From positions 4,650,001 to 4,714,000 of the forward strand of contig NZ_UGQM01000001.1 of NCBI RefSeq assembly GCF_900454025.1: 64,000 nucleotides of DNA, in the 5' to 3' direction. This DNA comes from Mycolicibacterium gilvum (lineage in GTDB: Bacteria; Actinomycetota; Actinomycetes; Mycobacteriales; Mycobacteriaceae). Position 1 is the first letter of the stretch. Every line of letters starts with the position of its first letter. Below, piece by piece: positions 61,770 through 64,000 of the stretch. The notes below the pieces were generated by a model that ran no database searches, was not told where the DNA came from, and saw only the letters and a program-made list of their open reading frames with translations. The translations under genes were made by a program, and so were the position numbers.

Positions 61770-62393
61770 TTATTGGTAAGACGGGTATTGCGCCTGCTTG
61801 AGCGCACGCGCCAGGTGCGCGGCGTTGCGTGCCGCGGCGGCGGTGGTCGAGGCCACCTGTTCGGGGACTTCGTCGAGGTCTTTGTAATCACCGGACTCCA
61901 TGGCCGGCCCGTTCCAGTACGTGCACCCCTGCGCGGGAATGCTGTAGCCGACGTCGTTGAGCGCCTGGAACAGGTCGGCGACGACCTTGTGGGCGCCGTC
62001 TTCGTTCCCGACCACGGCGACGAGGGCGACTTTACCCACCATCACGGGACGTTCCTGCTCGTCGGTGTTGGACAGCTCGGCGTCGAGCCTTTCGAGCACG
62101 CGCTGTGTCACCGACGCGGGATGACCCAACCATATCGGCGAGCTGAGCACCAGAATGTCTGCGGCCAAGATCTTTTCGCGAATCTGTGGCCACTGATCAC
62201 CTCCACCCATATCGGCCTCGACGCCCGGGGCGATGTCGTAGTCGACACAGCGCACCTGTTCGCAGTCAACACCGTGCGCCCGCAGGTTCTCGAAGACGTG
62301 CTCGGCCATCAGCGCGCTACTGGATTCCGCAGGACTCGGCTTCAAACTGCAGATCAGAGCCACGGCGCGCAGCGACTGCTGATTGTGCTCCAT
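61770..62393 (-). CDS. Flavodoxin-fold NAD(P)H:FMN reductase-like protein
   Basis: A 207-residue protein of the flavodoxin-like NADPH-dependent FMN reductase family. The FMN phosphate loop is SLKPSPAESSS at 16-26, followed by VLSSPIWLGHPASVTQRVLERLDAE and ALVAVVGNEDGAHKVV. It could reduce quinones or act in oxidative-stress defence. A perfect SigF-type promoter lies 10-35 nt before its start. UsfY follows 26 nt downstream and is likely cotranscribed. Confidence 0.85.
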   Translation of the reverse strand: MEHNQQSLRAVALICSLKPSPAESSSALMAEHVFENLRAHGVDCEQVRCVDYDIAPGVEADMGGGDQWPQIREKILAADILVLSSPIWLGHPASVTQRVLERLDAELSNTDEQERPVMVGKVALVAVVGNEDGAHKVVADLFQALNDVGYSIPAQGCTYWNGPAMESGDYKDLDEVPEQVASTTAAAARNAAHLARALKQAQYPSYQ

Positions 62394-62402
62394 GCCGACG
62401 AG

Positions 62403-62427
62403 ATACCCGACGCCTCTGTCACCAAAC
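62403..62427 (-). promoter_or_regulatory. SigF-type promoter of the flavodoxin/usfY operon
   Basis: Read leftward, GTTT (62427-62424), 15 nt, then GGGTAT (62408-62403). This equals the mycobacterial SigF consensus GTTT-N15-17-GGGTAT. The start codon of the flavodoxin-fold gene is 9 nt after the -10 box. Confidence 0.8.
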
Positions 62428-62449
62428 GGCGAGGGCCATCACGTCACAC

Positions 62450-62474
62450 GTTTGAAAGTAATTGCGTGGGGCAT
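62450..62474 (+). promoter_or_regulatory. SigF-type promoter of the acidic peptide gene
   Basis: GTTT (62450-62453), 15 nt, then GGGCAT (62469-62474), one base off the SigF -10 consensus. The ATG of the downstream gene is at 62485. It is divergent from and 23 bp away from the promoter at 62403-62427. Confidence 0.65.
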
Positions 62475-62484
62475 CTGTTCCCGC

Positions 62485-62664
62485 ATGAGCAGCCCCCGCG
62501 AAGAAAAGGCCGAAGCCGATACCGACGCCGACCCCAAGGTCGCCGGTTCACGGGCATCCGAAGGCGACGACGACCCGTCCGACGGACCGTACGTGGGGCG
62601 TTCGAGCTCGGACGACGACTTCGACGCCGGCGAGTCGGGTGCCGAAGCGCGCAGTGACGACTGA
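62485..62664 (+). CDS. Small acidic disordered protein
   Basis: A 59-residue protein composed almost wholly of Asp, Glu, Ser, Ala and Gly (for example ASEGDDDPSDGPYVGRSSSDDDFDAGESG). It has no Cys or hydrophobic core and is probably intrinsically disordered. A SigF-type promoter precedes it. It is too short and low in complexity to assign to a family. Confidence 0.65.
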   Translation: MSSPREEKAEADTDADPKVAGSRASEGDDDPSDGPYVGRSSSDDDFDAGESGAEARSDD

Positions 62665-62737
62665 CGGCTGCACCGGGACCGGGTGACTCGACGTCACCCC
62701 CACGGGACCGGCCACACCGATCCCGGGCGCCGAAGCG

Positions 62738-62995
62738 TCAGTGATTGCGCAGTTTGTCGATGAGCTTGCCTTTGGTGAGGTGGGAGTAACCCGACATCCC
62801 CAGTTGCTTGGCTCGCTGTTTGAGGTCGCTGACCGTCCAGTCGTCGTACGACCCGGACTGTCCGCCTCTGCGTCCGACCGAGGATTTACCCTGGGCAGCA
62901 GCAGCATTCGAAATGCGGGCTGCCTTCTCCTTCGAGTTCCCCTCTCGCCGGAGATCTTCGTACATCTTCTCGTTCTTGATCGATGAGTTGGGCAT
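62738..62995 (-). CDS. Small protein with Rho-N/SAP-like C-terminus (DUF7218-type)
   Basis: An 85-residue basic protein. The first part (PNSSIKNEKMYEDLRREGNS, then KEKAARISNAAAA) is a helical segment typical of small actinobacterial DUF7218 proteins. The C-terminal WTVSDLKQRAKQLGMSGYSHLTKGKLIDKLRNH part (residues about 52-84) is a Rho-termination-factor-N/SAP-like helix-extended-helix that could bind nucleic acid. GGAGGT lies nine bases before the ATG at 62995. A SigF-like promoter lies further upstream. Confidence 0.82.
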   Translation of the reverse strand: MPNSSIKNEKMYEDLRREGNSKEKAARISNAAAAQGKSSVGRRGGQSGSYDDWTVSDLKQRAKQLGMSGYSHLTKGKLIDKLRNH

Positions 62996-63032
62996 AGAAC
63001 TCGGACCTCCTACCGATTGCTCTGTCGATTGG

Positions 63033-63057
63033 TTTCCCGGCCCGTCAGCAACCAAAC
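63033..63057 (-). promoter_or_regulatory. SigF-like promoter of the Rho-N/SAP-like gene
   Basis: Read leftward, GTTT (63057-63054), 15 nt, then GGGAAA (63038-63033). The -35 and spacer fit SigF; the -10 keeps GGG but not TAT. It lies 38 nt before the start codon and overlaps the 3' side of the topoisomerase gene's end region. Confidence 0.45.
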
Positions 63058-63061
63058 CCGA

Positions 63062-64000
63062 TCAACCACGTGCAACCCGCTTGATGAGTGTCCGGGTGGC
63101 CTTCTCCAGGATCGCCTGCGTCTCGTCGGGTTCTTTCGCCTTCTCAGCGCGGCGCACGGCCGACGCGATGGTCATGCCCTTGGCGTATCCGTCGACGACC
63201 CGAGGGTCGACATAGGACGCCCTGGCGACGGCGGGCGTGTTGCCCAGCTCAGACGACACCTCCTTCATCACCGCCGACGTCTCCTTCTTGATACGGGTCG
63301 CCGACGTCGGCTCCTTCGCGTCAGCAAACGCCGCGGCGGCGAGCACTGTGCCGTGCCACGTGCGCAGATCCTTGACGGTGAACTCTTCACCGACGAGCTC
63401 TTTGAACCGGGCATTGAGATCGTCGGCGCGCAGGTCGACCCACGCGCCGTCGGCCCCTCCGCGGCATACCAGCAGGCGCCCGGACCTGTCCTCTCTGCGC
63501 ATCAGTGAGCGCACGGCACGAACCACCTCGGGATCGTCGATCTCGACGTTGCGCTGCACGCCGCTCTTGGCCGGATACTCGAACACCACCGAGCCGTTCC
63601 GCAGCGTCACGTGCTCGCACAGCAACGTCGCGAGCCCGTAATGCTCGAATTCCTCGGCTGACTGCTCCCCGCCGGCGCGGAAGTATCCCCGGTCCAGCAG
63701 CTGCAGGGCGAGTGCCAGCACCCGATCGCGTTCCAGCCCGCGCCTGCCCAGATCCTTGGCGATCTGCGCACGCCACTCGGGAAGCCGGACCGACAACTCC
63801 AGCACGCGGTCGAACTTCTCCTCGGCCCGTTCCTGCTGCCACCGCTCGTGGTACAGGTATTGCCGCCGACCGGCGACGTCGGTGCCGACGGCCTGGATGT
63901 GCCCGTTCGGGCTGGGACTGATCCAGACGTTCTTCCACGCCGGGGGGATCACCAGATCTTTGATGCGCTGGGCGGTGTCGGGGTCGGCCAGCAGCTCACC
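63062..64000 (-). CDS. DNA topoisomerase IB (N-terminus beyond the window)
   Basis: The gene runs leftward and its 5' end lies past the window edge; 313 codons are seen. It is a poxvirus-type eukaryotic-like topoisomerase IB, which relaxes supercoils through a 3'-phosphotyrosyl intermediate. Seen are VIPPAWKNVWISPSPNGHIQAVG, RRQYLYHERW, the catalytic-core EFTVKDLRTWHGT with the active Arg and His, and the nucleophile Tyr in ARASYVDPRVV. The frame is open to position 64000 (ELLADPDTAQRIKDL). Bacterial copies are common in mycolicibacteria; the physiological role is not settled. Confidence 0.93.
   Translation of the reverse strand, partial: GELLADPDTAQRIKDLVIPPAWKNVWISPSPNGHIQAVGTDVAGRRQYLYHERWQQERAEEKFDRVLELSVRLPEWRAQIAKDLGRRGLERDRVLALALQLLDRGYFRAGGEQSAEEFEHYGLATLLCEHVTLRNGSVVFEYPAKSGVQRNVEIDDPEVVRAVRSLMRREDRSGRLLVCRGGADGAWVDLRADDLNARFKELVGEEFTVKDLRTWHGTVLAAAAFADAKEPTSATRIKKETSAVMKEVSSELGNTPAVARASYVDPRVVDGYAKGMTIASAVRRAEKAKEPDETQAILEKATRTLIKRVARG

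Overview
The window is high-GC actinobacterial DNA and almost certainly comes from a rapidly growing mycobacterium (Mycolicibacterium-type). The argument rests on gene content and order. The first 26 kb follows the Mycobacterium tuberculosis Rv1081c-to-Rv1057 neighbourhood nearly gene by gene: DUF4307, greA, metB, pra-like genes, cbs, lipU, a GDSL esterase, fadA3, a Bax-inhibitor-1 protein, echA9, echA8, Rv1069c, rhodanese, cysteine dioxygenase, lpqV, two patatins, an SRPBCC protein, the Rv1059 family and an Rv1057-type propeller. Typical mycobacterial families also occur: DUF732, UsfY, a WS/DGAT acyltransferase, FadD and 13E12/HNH. Many genes start directly at a TANNNT -10 box plus about 6 nt, the signature of leaderless mRNAs.

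Layout. 0-8.6 kb: transcription factor GreA, reverse transsulfuration (cbs, metB), a split pra locus, two esterases. 8.6-16.6 kb: thiolase, purT, two crotonase-fold enzymes, a membrane hydrolase, and a cysteine dioxygenase/rhodanese pair for sulfur oxidation. 16.8-25.9 kb: lipoprotein LpqV, an ArsR-SRPBCC fusion with phased operators, patatins, an Rv1059-type reductase behind a KstR-like operator, a receptor Ser/Thr kinase, Ltp1-type thiolase and a beta-propeller. 26.3-34.2 kb: two STAS proteins and a CsbD-like protein, small secreted proteins, an MFS pump, a GDT1-type Mn transporter behind a yybP-ykoY manganese riboswitch, and a Tat-exported acetamidase-family lipoprotein. 34.2-45.5 kb: small membrane proteins, a ClC channel, an acyltransferase, a class II amidotransferase, secreted hydrolases and an SDR. 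45.5-49.7 kb: a four-gene cassette of FNT channel, cyanase (frameshifted), amino-acid permease with a C-terminal stress-type domain, and a tandem universal stress protein. 49.8-59.7 kb: two MpaB-family oxygenases, a frameshifted secreted propeller protein, FadD, a Ddn-like F420 protein, a SodC-like lipoprotein lacking zinc ligands, and a 13E12/HNH protein. 60-64 kb: a tRNA with anticodon TAA but a short variable loop, an M20 amidohydrolase, and a stress cluster (flavodoxin-fold reductase, UsfY, acidic peptide, Rho-N/SAP-like protein) with SigF-type promoters, then a truncated topoisomerase IB.

Most of the window is chromosomal core. No insertion sequence, prophage, CRISPR array or integrase was seen. 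The most interesting items are regulatory (Mn riboswitch, SigF promoters, KstR-like and ArsR operators), three likely frameshifts (cynS, the secreted propeller, a small SD-led gene), the class-I-shaped tRNA with a UAA anticodon, the SodC His-to-Met changes, and four convergent gene pairs whose stop codons interlock in CTAG.
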